DNA of 14,374 bases from Bacteroidaceae bacterium. Its GTDB lineage: Bacteria; Bacteroidota; Bacteroidia; Bacteroidales; Bacteroidaceae. Under the pieces are notes generated by a model. That model was given only the letters and a program-made list of their open reading frames with translations. It was not told the origin of the DNA and ran no database searches. The stretch spans positions 1-14,374 of the forward strand of contig JAFTUV010000008.1 in assembly GCA_017466065.1 (NCBI GenBank), written 5' to 3'. The position numbers were made by a program, and so were the translations under genes. Shown here piece by piece: positions 7,466-14,307 of the stretch; within the stretch, counting starts at the first letter, position 1, and every line of letters starts with the position of its first letter.

Positions 7466-8200
7466 TCACTTTTCTCCCCAGCTCCTGTAACAGAAATACA
7501 ATGTATAAAGGAAAGGCAGCAGATAGATAATATCGGCTGCAACAGCCACACATTGCGGCGCAATATCCAATGTGAGAAAAAGACCTGTATATTCGGTACA
7601 CGGCACAATTCCCGAAGCCGGCAGCAACGCTACAAGAGCCGGTGCAAAAAGCGAGAAAGCATCACCTACCGAACGGGCAACATCGACCATACTGCGATAA
7701 TTGCCATAGACAAAGCCATAGACCGCCGTTACAAACAGCAACCCCACAAAAGCAATAATTGCGCCTCCCTGCACAATGGGCGAAGCAATAAAACTGCCGG
7801 TAACCCCCATAAATATATTCCAAGGATATACGGTACCGACAAATAGCAAGAACAGATAGAGCAGCAGCGCAACCGCAGCCGACAGCCACGCCCTCCTCTC
7901 TATAAACGAAAGTGACTCTCTTCGCATAAGCGCACGGGCACTTCTCACCATTCCCGAACCGGCAAGCAAGCCCATAGAAGTTACAAAAAGCATAATGGCA
8001 CCCCAAGGAATATTCTCTATCGATGCAGTTGCCGAGCGCACAGCCCAACGCAACCCTTCGGCACTGACAAGCGGAACAACCTCGGCCCCACCCTCGTGCA
8101 ACAAGTTTACAACAGCCATCACCCACGAAAGGAGCCAGATGCCGGCAAGCAGCACCGTATAGGCCACAGCCGGATAATACAAGAGTCGTCGGTTACTCAT
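7466..8200 (-). CDS. Six-segment membrane protein, partly AbgT-transporter-like
   Basis: An inner-membrane protein of 244 residues with about six hydrophobic segments (roughly 9-31, 65-85, 105-126, 146-166, 184-202 and 221-239). The block SAEGLRWAVRS followed by a segment ending GLLAGSGMV recalls AbgT (p-aminobenzoyl-glutamate) transporters, but the protein is only about half their usual length. The similarity is my reading of the pattern, so transport is unproven. ATG at 8200 overlaps the end of the response regulator by 8 bases and is preferred to a TTG at 8209. It is the third gene of a tightly packed operon with the sensor and regulator, which suggests it works with them, as a transporter or a membrane partner. 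There is no room for a terminator before the convergent yggS stop. Confidence 0.82.
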   Translation of the reverse strand: MSNRRLLYYPAVAYTVLLAGIWLLSWVMAVVNLLHEGGAEVVPLVSAEGLRWAVRSATASIENIPWGAIMLFVTSMGLLAGSGMVRSARALMRRESLSFIERRAWLSAAVALLLYLFLLFVGTVYPWNIFMGVTGSFIASPIVQGGAIIAFVGLLFVTAVYGFVYGNYRSMVDVARSVGDAFSLFAPALVALLPASGIVPCTEYTGLFLTLDIAPQCVAVAADIIYLLPFLYTLYFCYRSWGEK

Positions 8201-8915
8201 CGGCTTCAAGATTTTCTACATCTATGATATTCAGTTCCACGGCACGCACCACAAGACGGGTTACATTCACGCCACGCTGTTCTTCATCGGGGAAAAGACG
8301 GGTTATAAGGTCGGCCTGACGCTTTTCGAGCGACTTAACGCCAAAGGGCATTGTTTTCAGCCCGGCAATCATATCCTTTGTATAGCCCAACGCCAAGTGA
8401 CGCAGGAAACACTCATCGTAGCGGTCTATCTCATATTTTACAAGCGACTTTTTGCGAGCCGCCTCGCGCATTACCCCCTCACGGAAACGCTGCACAATCT
8501 TCTCCATTATGGGGGTGTTGAATACCGGGCGTTTACCGGCCATCACCGCCATAATCTCGTGCCTTGTAAGCAGTTCGCCGGTTTTCAGCGCAATGCCGTC
8601 GGCACCGGCATCGAGCACATCCACCCACAGATTCTCGTTCAGCAGTTCACCGGTGAATACAAGCACACGCACCGAAGGATATTCGCGCTTCACCCTCTCA
8701 CAGATGGATACGCCCACAGTGGTGGAGCCTCCCAACCCTAAATCGAGCAGCAGCAGATGGGGCTGCTCTTTTTCCATTAGAGGATACAACTCCTCTTCGC
8801 ACATTGCAACGCCTATAATGTCGGCCTCCGGAATTTCGGTGCGGAAAATCTCCTCGGTTCCTTTCAATTCCAGCTTGGCATCCTCTACTATTATAACACT
8901 GAATTTATTATTCAT
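8193..8915 (-). CDS. Response regulator with LuxR-like C-terminus
   Basis: A cytoplasmic two-component regulator of 240 residues. The receiver domain (about 5-125) has the acidic pair Glu11-Asp12, phospho-acceptor Asp58 in LLLLDLGLGG, the switch Thr88 in VFTGE, and Lys111 in ALKTGE. After a linker, residues 165-235 resemble a LuxR/NarL helix-turn-helix (FLRHLALGYTKDMIAGL, then a second helix with GVKSLEKRQADLITRLF), somewhat changed from the consensus and probably the DUF5932 type found in this phylum. The start ATG overlaps the stop of the sensor gene in an ATGA, so the pair is translationally coupled and the sensor is very likely its partner. Target genes cannot be seen from the sequence; the membrane protein behind it is one candidate. 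Confidence 0.9.
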   Translation of the reverse strand: MNNKFSVIIVEDAKLELKGTEEIFRTEIPEADIIGVAMCEEELYPLMEKEQPHLLLLDLGLGGSTTVGVSICERVKREYPSVRVLVFTGELLNENLWVDVLDAGADGIALKTGELLTRHEIMAVMAGKRPVFNTPIMEKIVQRFREGVMREAARKKSLVKYEIDRYDECFLRHLALGYTKDMIAGLKTMPFGVKSLEKRQADLITRLFPDEEQRGVNVTRLVVRAVELNIIDVENLEADE

Positions 8916-11900
8916 AATATATTTCGTTTAGGCATAGTAAACAAAAAAACAACACCCTCTTCATCGTGACGCGCCTCTATGCGGCTGCCACGTTGCAAAA
9001 GGGAATCTTCGTGCAGACGCACAATCTCTTTGGCCACAAGATACTCCATACCCGTGAGCCCTGTTGCAGTTATATTATTCTTCGACGGCACGAACATCAA
9101 CGATAATTCCTCTTTTGAGAGAGAAAGCCGCTTGTCAAGCAGTTCCACGCGCACAACATCGCCACAATCGACGGCACGCAACAGCAACCCTCCCCCCTTG
9201 GGCACGGCAAAAGCCGCCTCTAAAAGCAGTTCGAGCAGATAGGTGAGCATTACATCGTCGCCATTCACCTCTAATGCGGTAGGCACAAAATCCAGCGCAA
9301 GGGAGAGATTCCTCTTCTTTGCTTTTCGCTCCACGAAGCGACACATCTCCTCGAACTTGCCATTCAGGTCTATTTGCGTACAGCGCAGATTAACCTCATC
9401 GAGCTGTTTCGATGCACAATTACTTAATATCCCGAAGATGGAGGAATAATAGTCCATAAGCTCGCTCATTGCCGACACATTCTCCTTGCACAAGGCCTCA
9501 TCATCTATCCCGGCAACGGTACTCTCCACAAGTGCCTTTATACGGCTCGGATAATAGAGTGTCTCGTGCTTTATGACCGACAAACAATTATCAAGCACCA
9601 TATTCTGAACGTGCAAACGATGCTCCTCGAACCTCACACGCTCGGCCTCCTCTTCCATTGTAACAAGGTTATTGTAACGCTCGGCCATACGCACCATAGA
9701 GTGGTAGGCCACAGATGCCGCATAGCGGGCAACAAGCTCTATATTAAGCACTTCATTGTCGCTCAACGGGCGGGCAGGGGCTAATTCCAATGCTCCCACA
9801 AGATGTTTCTCGCCGGCGATGGTCACTGCCAGCGGAAGAGTGAGCAACAGCCTGTTGGCAGCAACATACGCTTCGCCACTTTCACACACGCTTCGCATAT
9901 AGAGATTATCCACGACCCTGTCGCTGCGGGCAGGCAACGAAACAGTGCCCCTTTCACCGGAGCCTACATTAAGCATCATAGAAAGACGCTCTATGCACAT
10001 AGCCTCGCCTAATGCCTCGAAAATCTCTCTCGACAGGGCGGCAGCAAGCTCTCTGCCCGACATTGGGCCGGCGGCTCCCGTTACATCGAGCAATCGTCTG
10101 TTCAGATTGAGCACCATAAGACTGTTCATACGCCCAATCACTCCGTGACGCACATAATATATAAGATAGGCCACGACCATCACCACCATCAGGAAGAGTA
10201 TAAAGGCTATTGCCACCTGCCTGTAATTGGCAAGCTGCTGCATATTGTAGTAATATTTGTCGAGCCCGCGGTCCTCGTGTACCAAACGATAAAGCGACAC
10301 ATATATATTGTTGTTGTAACGATAATGGCTCCATCGCTGTGTTGCGAGTGCAGCCACGGCAAGTTCGTTGCGAACATCAAGAATATTGAAATAAATATCC
10401 TCCTTTAAGGAAGAGGGGAAAAGCTCCTCGCGCCACCACATAAGCTCGGCCGATGAACCGCCGGCAAGCGTAAGCGTATCGTTCCCGCCCACCGTAGCCT
10501 TGTAGTAGGAGTTTATGGCACCGACAGCTTTTTCTGCATAGTCGAAAGCCTTGTCGTGCTCACCGTTCACATTGGCAAGGAATAACGAGTCGGCATAAAT
10601 GCCGGCACGTTCGAGCAACGCACCGTCGGCAAATGCAGTGAACGGCAAGCACATTGCAAACAGCAACAGAATGCAGCGCACAACCCCTCGGGGCAAGCGG
10701 AACGAGAAACGACTCCCCTTTCCCTTGCTGCCCGATATATCCATACGGCACACCGAAAATATTTCATCGGTTCTGCGATACTTCTCTATTATTCCTTTGC
10801 AGTTCATAAGCCCGAATCCGCCACCCTTATTCTTGCTCAACGGTTCCCTGCTATCGCCAATGAGAGAGGCATCATAGACCTTTTCACCCAAAATGCGGTC
10901 AATATCATCCTGCGAAAGCCCTATTCCACTATCGGTCACCGACAATTCCACATAATCCTCGCTCTCCTGCGCCTCCACCACGATGGAGCCGCCCGCAGGA
11001 GTGAATTTGCCGGCATTGTCAACAAGTGTATTAAGCATAAAGAGAGTGAGAGCACGGTCGGCACGCACCAATGCATCGCTTTTTCTAACATCGAGCTTAA
11101 TGCCGCGTGCCTCAAAGTAGGGCACGCTCTTTCCTATTATATCCAGAATGTCGCGCACCGAGAAATTCTCTATCAGCAGATTAAGCTCGCCACGACGCAT
11201 TTTTATCCACCGTTCGAGTATCAGATTATAATCGTTCAATTTATCGGCAAGCTCACCCACATATTGCAAACGACGCTCCACTGTATCACGCTGCTCCTCG
11301 CCCGACAGGTGACGCAGTTCGTTGAGCATCCTATCCATATAAGGGCGCATTCCGTTTACAACAGAAACCGATACACGCTTCAACAGATTTTCCCGTTTAT
11401 ATTCGGCAAGATAAAGCTCGTGCGAGAGCCTCTGCTCCTCCACCCGCAACTGCTCGTCGAGAATATCGGAAATGCGGAGCCCATCTTCCACAGCGACGGA
11501 TATATAGGGCAAGGACATCTCCACAACAGCCTGCCCTTCACCATCGAGGGCCTTCTCGGCCGCAATATACAAAGTACAAGGGCCCAAAGGCTCCGTCAGC
11601 GGCAAGCGGTAGCTATACACAAAAGGCAGTTCCTCGCAAGGCACAAACTCATTTGTGAGAGAGAAGAAGATCTTTCCCGAAAAGCCGGAGAAACATTCGG
11701 CGAGAATATCGCAAACAGCATCATAAACCTCACTCTCGCTCCCAAGCTCACGCGGCAACGACGACATTAGGCGATGCGACATATTGAGCAAACGTTTCAG
11801 GTTCGAAGTATAAGCAGCATCGTGAATGCGCCAACGACGGTTCATACAATAGAGAATAACGGCAACCAACACCAAAGAAGCGACAACCGCCAAAGCCCAC

Positions 11901-13180
11901 CAATAGAGCCTCATTGCAGTGTCGGTTGCATCCTGCAAGCGACTCTCCATCTGCTTGTTCATTCGCGTGGTGCGCAAAAGGTCGAGGTAGGCCTCCCTGT
12001 TAATATCCGACAGGGCCTTATCTCCCAACCCCGCATAGGCACAACTCGCTTCACGCCTTATGCTCAAAAGACACTCCGGAACATTTATGAGCGCATCGGG
12101 CGACATTAAAGCCTCTTCATCGGAGTCGTCGGAATATACCACGACAGACAAAGACAATGTATCTGCGCCCGAAGAGTAACGACGATAATAACCGTTCATC
12201 TTGCTAACAGCCTCATCGAGTGCAACAAGCGCTTCATTATAAGCCCCTTGACTGGTGAAGCACGACGCTTCAACGGCAAGAGCCTCTATATTCATATAAC
12301 TATCGCCATAGAGGGCAAACTCACCCGCAGCATCCGTTGCCAACGACTGCGCAAACACACCAAGTGGCCGATGCGATACATTCAATTGCTCCACTATCGC
12401 CGGCACACTGTCACCGGGCAACTGCTGCAAGGCCGTGCCACGCATCGTTATTGCCAACAACAATTTATAATTGGCCGAGAGCCACAACAGCCCCTTACCC
12501 CTCGTTACATTTACACCCAGCGCGTATGCCTCAGCCCTTTTCATTGCATCGGGCTCAAAGCCGGCAAGCATCATACGGGCGTATGAGCGCAACGCAACAT
12601 CGTCACACCCATCAAGTTCCTGCAAAAGATAATCACGAGCCTCCCGCGCCTCATCTAGCAATCCTATACCCGAAAAATAACAAAGAGAAACAACGCCAAA
12701 CTCCACCTTCGCACGCACAAAATTCACCCTGTCGGCTCCGGCGAGCAGCTCCTCCTCCTCGGCAATGCGGCATATACGTTTCCAAGCACTCGCACGATAA
12801 TCGAAAAATATTCTATTTGCCGACACCCTGTAACAAAGAGTCATCAGCCCAACATCGGCAACAAGTTTTTCTATTTCACATTGCGAAGTGCTCCTCACCT
12901 GCATATAAAGATTTTTGGCAGTGTGGTAATCCATACGCATAAGAGCCGAATAGGCAAGAGAGGTCGTTGCCACGGAATTATATTCATCGGACACATCCAT
13001 AGCCCTTAACTCCCTTGCAACATCGTTCAAACGCTCCACACTCCTGTAACGATAGTCGTCCAGCAACACACACAGAGAGTCGGCAGAAGCGGCATCGCTC
13101 CCCATCCCCGATGAACCGTTGCAAGCAACAAGCGAGAAGAGAGAAAAGGATAATAATATTTGAAAAACAATATTGCGCAT
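8912..13180 (-). CDS. Tandem membrane sensor histidine kinase (DUF5112/DUF5113-like)
   Basis: A 1422-residue inner-membrane signalling protein. N-terminus: signal peptide with lipobox LVAC (Cys20). Module 1: periplasmic helical, TPR-like region (35-420), membrane helix 427-446, GAF-like region (485-575), coiled coil, a dimerisation helix with SVVNG (606-610) where His is expected, and an intact HATPase domain (N box Asn717/Asn722, DSGIGLS at 750-756, NKGGGFGL at 784-791). Residues 834-851 form an internal signal peptide or anchor ending AFA-D. Module 2 repeats the plan: helical periplasmic part (853-985), membrane helix 989-1010, GAF-like region (1045-1160), coiled coil, SVIKHETLYYPSRI with His1205, then an HATPase-like domain (1270-1418) in which the N, G1 and G2 motifs are largely lost. 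It heads an operon with a response regulator and a membrane protein. Pfam names are from memory; kinase identity is clear from motifs. The signal sensed is unknown. Confidence 0.9.
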   Translation of the reverse strand: MRNIVFQILLSFSLFSLVACNGSSGMGSDAASADSLCVLLDDYRYRSVERLNDVARELRAMDVSDEYNSVATTSLAYSALMRMDYHTAKNLYMQVRSTSQCEIEKLVADVGLMTLCYRVSANRIFFDYRASAWKRICRIAEEEELLAGADRVNFVRAKVEFGVVSLCYFSGIGLLDEAREARDYLLQELDGCDDVALRSYARMMLAGFEPDAMKRAEAYALGVNVTRGKGLLWLSANYKLLLAITMRGTALQQLPGDSVPAIVEQLNVSHRPLGVFAQSLATDAAGEFALYGDSYMNIEALAVEASCFTSQGAYNEALVALDEAVSKMNGYYRRYSSGADTLSLSVVVYSDDSDEEALMSPDALINVPECLLSIRREASCAYAGLGDKALSDINREAYLDLLRTTRMNKQMESRLQDATDTAMRLYWWALAVVASLVLVAVILYCMNRRWRIHDAAYTSNLKRLLNMSHRLMSSLPRELGSESEVYDAVCDILAECFSGFSGKIFFSLTNEFVPCEELPFVYSYRLPLTEPLGPCTLYIAAEKALDGEGQAVVEMSLPYISVAVEDGLRISDILDEQLRVEEQRLSHELYLAEYKRENLLKRVSVSVVNGMRPYMDRMLNELRHLSGEEQRDTVERRLQYVGELADKLNDYNLILERWIKMRRGELNLLIENFSVRDILDIIGKSVPYFEARGIKLDVRKSDALVRADRALTLFMLNTLVDNAGKFTPAGGSIVVEAQESEDYVELSVTDSGIGLSQDDIDRILGEKVYDASLIGDSREPLSKNKGGGFGLMNCKGIIEKYRRTDEIFSVCRMDISGSKGKGSRFSFRLPRGVVRCILLLFAMCLPFTAFADGALLERAGIYADSLFLANVNGEHDKAFDYAEKAVGAINSYYKATVGGNDTLTLAGGSSAELMWWREELFPSSLKEDIYFNILDVRNELAVAALATQRWSHYRYNNNIYVSLYRLVHEDRGLDKYYYNMQQLANYRQVAIAFILFLMVVMVVAYLIYYVRHGVIGRMNSLMVLNLNRRLLDVTGAAGPMSGRELAAALSREIFEALGEAMCIERLSMMLNVGSGERGTVSLPARSDRVVDNLYMRSVCESGEAYVAANRLLLTLPLAVTIAGEKHLVGALELAPARPLSDNEVLNIELVARYAASVAYHSMVRMAERYNNLVTMEEEAERVRFEEHRLHVQNMVLDNCLSVIKHETLYYPSRIKALVESTVAGIDDEALCKENVSAMSELMDYYSSIFGILSNCASKQLDEVNLRCTQIDLNGKFEEMCRFVERKAKKRNLSLALDFVPTALEVNGDDVMLTYLLELLLEAAFAVPKGGGLLLRAVDCGDVVRVELLDKRLSLSKEELSLMFVPSKNNITATGLTGMEYLVAKEIVRLHEDSLLQRGSRIEARHDEEGVVFLFTMPKRNIL
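10628..10681 (-). other. Internal signal-peptide-like segment inside the sensor kinase
   Basis: Codons 834-851 of the sensor encode VRCILLLFAMCLPFTAFA, a positive residue, a hydrophobic core and an Ala-Phe-Ala end before Asp852. The first codon is GTG, so this could also be the fossil or active start of a separate second protein of 589 residues. It lies immediately after the natural end of the first HATPase domain. In the full protein it must at least re-cross the membrane outward. Confidence 0.7.
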
Positions 13181-13188
13181 ATCAAAGG

Positions 13189-13196
13189 CGAAGATA
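13189..13196 (-). promoter_or_regulatory. Possible -7 box directly in front of the sensor kinase
   Basis: TATCTTCG on the minus strand, followed by C, is the same variant box seen in front of the nitroreductase. The start of transcription would lie only a few bases before the ATG at 13180, a nearly leaderless message. No TTG is seen at the right distance upstream, so support is limited. Confidence 0.35.
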
Positions 13197-13285
13197 AGAA
13201 TTATTATTTAGAAGTTGTTTGAATTTCTAAAAAATAGTTTTCTTATAGAAGCCGTATGTTTCGCCGTTTTTTATATTCAAAAATA

Positions 13286-13338
13286 GTGCCAACGAGCGCA
13301 ATGTAAGTTTACTTACAAATTGCAAAGCGAGTGCAGCC
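13286..13338. repeat. AT-rich hairpin framed by ACGAGCGCA and GCGAGTGCAGC
   Basis: GTAAGT-TT-ACTTAC (13303-13316) is a perfect 6-base stem, extended by GCAAT (13298-13302) and ATTGC (13319-13323) with a two-base bulge. The flanking words ACGAGCGCA and GCGAGTGCAGC match those around the hairpin at 52-98. It lies inside the 334-bp element. Confidence 0.6.
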
Positions 13339-13410
13339 TATTTTCGTGTAAGTCAAAAATGTCTGTTTCTTTCTTTTTTGCGGTTACATAGCCCGCTGTG
13401 GCTTCGCCGA

Positions 13411-13466
13411 ACTGCCTTGCGCTCGGCAAAGTAAATAAATTTCCTTTGCACTTGCTTAATCGGCAC
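13411..13466 (-). repeat. Diverged reverse copy of the GAGYG-framed repeat
   Basis: Read on the minus strand, AAGCAAGTGCAAAGG, an AT-rich centre and TTGCCGAGCGCAAGGCAG follow the same order of words as the copy at 13286-13338. With the other copy it makes the 334-bp element roughly two-fold symmetric. The match is partial. Confidence 0.4.
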
Positions 13467-13545
13467 TTTGCGCCCTTAAAAAACAAATAAACTTCCTATT
13501 TTTGCTCTATAAAAACTTGGCGATATAAATTCAAACAACTTCTGA

Positions 13546-13617
13546 ATGTCGGGCCTCACACTCAAAAAAGCCGAAGAATATGCAAAAAATGAGGTAATTA
13601 TATATAATTTACATTAA
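13546..13617 (+). pseudogene. Tiny reading frame or gene remnant of 23 codons
   Basis: ATG at 13546, three bases after the end of the inverted-repeat element, opens a frame encoding MSGLTLKKAEEYAKNEVIIY and three more residues before TAA. The LKKAEEYAKNEV part looks like a real charged helix, unlike the surrounding repeats. It may be the remains of a gene cut by the element, or chance; there is no recognisable family. Confidence 0.2.
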
Positions 13618-13743
13618 GAGAAAAACTGATAAGAAACTGTCGCAGAGGGACGAGCGCGAGAGAAACGAAGCGCGGAGGGAGTAAAAATAAAGCAACAAGA
13701 AGCAAAATAATACAAACAAGAAATACCCCTTGCTGTTACTCCT

Positions 13744-13799
13744 ACTCCTCCGCTTTTCAAAGAGGAGGTGGCACAAGCGAAGCGCAGTGACGGAGGAGT
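13744..13799. repeat. Palindromic repeat, ACTCCTCCG outer stem
   Basis: Perfect 9-base arms ACTCCTCCG (13744-13752) and CGGAGGAGT (13791-13799) close a 38-base interior that can form small inner hairpins (CTTT-TC-AAAG; CAC and GTG around AAGCGAAGCGCA). The outer stem and inner layout recur at 13989-14059 and 14082-14124. No gene overlaps it. Confidence 0.7.
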
Positions 13800-13861
13800 T
13801 TACAAAAAAACACCGCAACGAAACGTTGGGGCAGATGACAACGAAGCAATAAAATGTAGGA

Positions 13862-13964
13862 GCAGACCGATGTGTCTGCCCAAAAAAGAAAGGATTATGT
13901 CTTTTCGAACGTATGCGAGAAATCTATAACCATTATTGCAAGAGATTTCTCCCTGCGGTCGAAA
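13862..13964. repeat. Composite palindromic repeat, first copy
   Basis: Unit one: GCAGAC-CGATGT-GTCTGC (13862-13879). Unit two: a long imperfect hairpin with TTTCGA (13903-13908) / TCGAAA (13959-13964) outside and GAGAAATCT (13917-13925) / AGATTTCTC (13943-13951) inside. Both units recur at 14152-14169 and 14308-14374, in the same order and orientation. They look like REP-type intergenic repeats. Confidence 0.75.
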
Positions 13965-13988
13965 TGACAAAGTGAAGCAAAACACGCG

Positions 13989-14059
13989 ACTCCTCCACCG
14001 CAAAGCGGTCCCGGGCTCTCCCGCTTTTAGAGGGAGTACGGCGGTAGCCGGGAGGGAGT
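13989..14059. repeat. Palindromic repeat with two inner hairpins
   Basis: Outer arms ACTCCTCC (13989-13996) and GGAGGGAGT (14051-14059, one extra G) enclose hairpin ACCGC-AAA-GCGGT (13997-14009) and a second stem CTCCC (14018-14022) / GGGAG (14032-14036). This allows a three-way-junction fold. Confidence 0.6.
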
Positions 14060-14081
14060 TAAAAGAACAAAAAATAAAAAA

Positions 14082-14124
14082 CTCCGCCACTCGCCATGCG
14101 AGGGGAGGTGCCCAACGGGCGGAG
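14082..14124. repeat. Palindromic repeat with two inner hairpins, compact copy
   Basis: Outer arms CTCCGCC (14082-14088) and GGCGGAG (14118-14124) are perfect. Inside are CTCGC-CAT-GCGAG (14090-14102) and GCCC-AAC-GGGC (14110-14120), the latter overlapping the outer right arm by three bases. It has the same general layout as the two preceding palindromes with different inner sequences. Confidence 0.6.
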
Positions 14125-14151
14125 GGGAGCGAAAGCACCCGCAACATAGGG

Positions 14152-14169
14152 GCAGACCGATGTGTCTGC
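14152..14169. repeat. Second copy of the GCAGAC/GTCTGC palindrome
   Basis: This stretch is identical to 13862-13879, and both copies are followed by CAAAA..GAAAGGATTATGTC. Downstream the two copies differ because about 121 bases are present here before the next shared unit begins. Confidence 0.75.
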
Positions 14170-14234
14170 ACAAAAGAAAGGATTATGTCATTCTATATTT
14201 GCAAGGTCATTGGCTCGTTTTACACTTCGCCACC

Positions 14235-14267
14235 CGCGTGGCATAAACTTCGTCTATGCTTCACGCG
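14235..14267. repeat. Strong hairpin of 11 base pairs
   Basis: CGCGTG (14235-14240) pairs with CACGCG (14262-14267), and GCATA (14241-14245) with TATGC (14255-14259), leaving a TT bulge and a 9-base loop. It lies in the segment that separates the two units of the second composite repeat. Function unknown. Confidence 0.55.
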
Positions 14268-14307
14268 ACCATTGGCTGCAAAACTCGCCGATAACAAACG
14301 TTGTGTT

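Larger units (their letters stand above)
13210..13543. mobile_element. MITE-like element with 17-bp terminal inverted repeats
   Basis: The left end 13210-13226 (A then GAAGTTGTTTGAATTT) is the exact reverse complement of the right end 13527-13543. An 8-base subterminal inverted pair follows (AAAAATAG 13230-13237, CTATTTTT 13496-13503). The 334-bp interval has no long reading frame and contains two copies of a GAGYG-framed AT-rich motif in opposite orientation. No convincing target duplication flanks it. This fits a non-autonomous transposable element or a decayed insertion sequence; the ends are certain, the mobility is inference. It begins 30 bases upstream of the sensor kinase start. Confidence 0.55.

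Noticed and set aside
7440..7490. Bidirectional terminator between yggS and the membrane protein gene
   Set aside because: Only two bases separate the stops and no stable stem with a T or A run is visible there.
8201..8209. TTG start for the AbgT-like membrane protein
   Set aside because: An ATG three codons later gives a normal short overlap with the regulator gene.
13609..13818. Minus-strand frame of 69 codons with a hydrophobic Phe/Leu-rich stretch
   Set aside because: The hydrophobic run comes from A-rich DNA read in antisense, and the frame crosses a palindromic repeat.
13800..14171. Minus-strand open frame of 123 codons in the repeat cluster
   Set aside because: Same reason: made of repeat units, no domain, no promoter.
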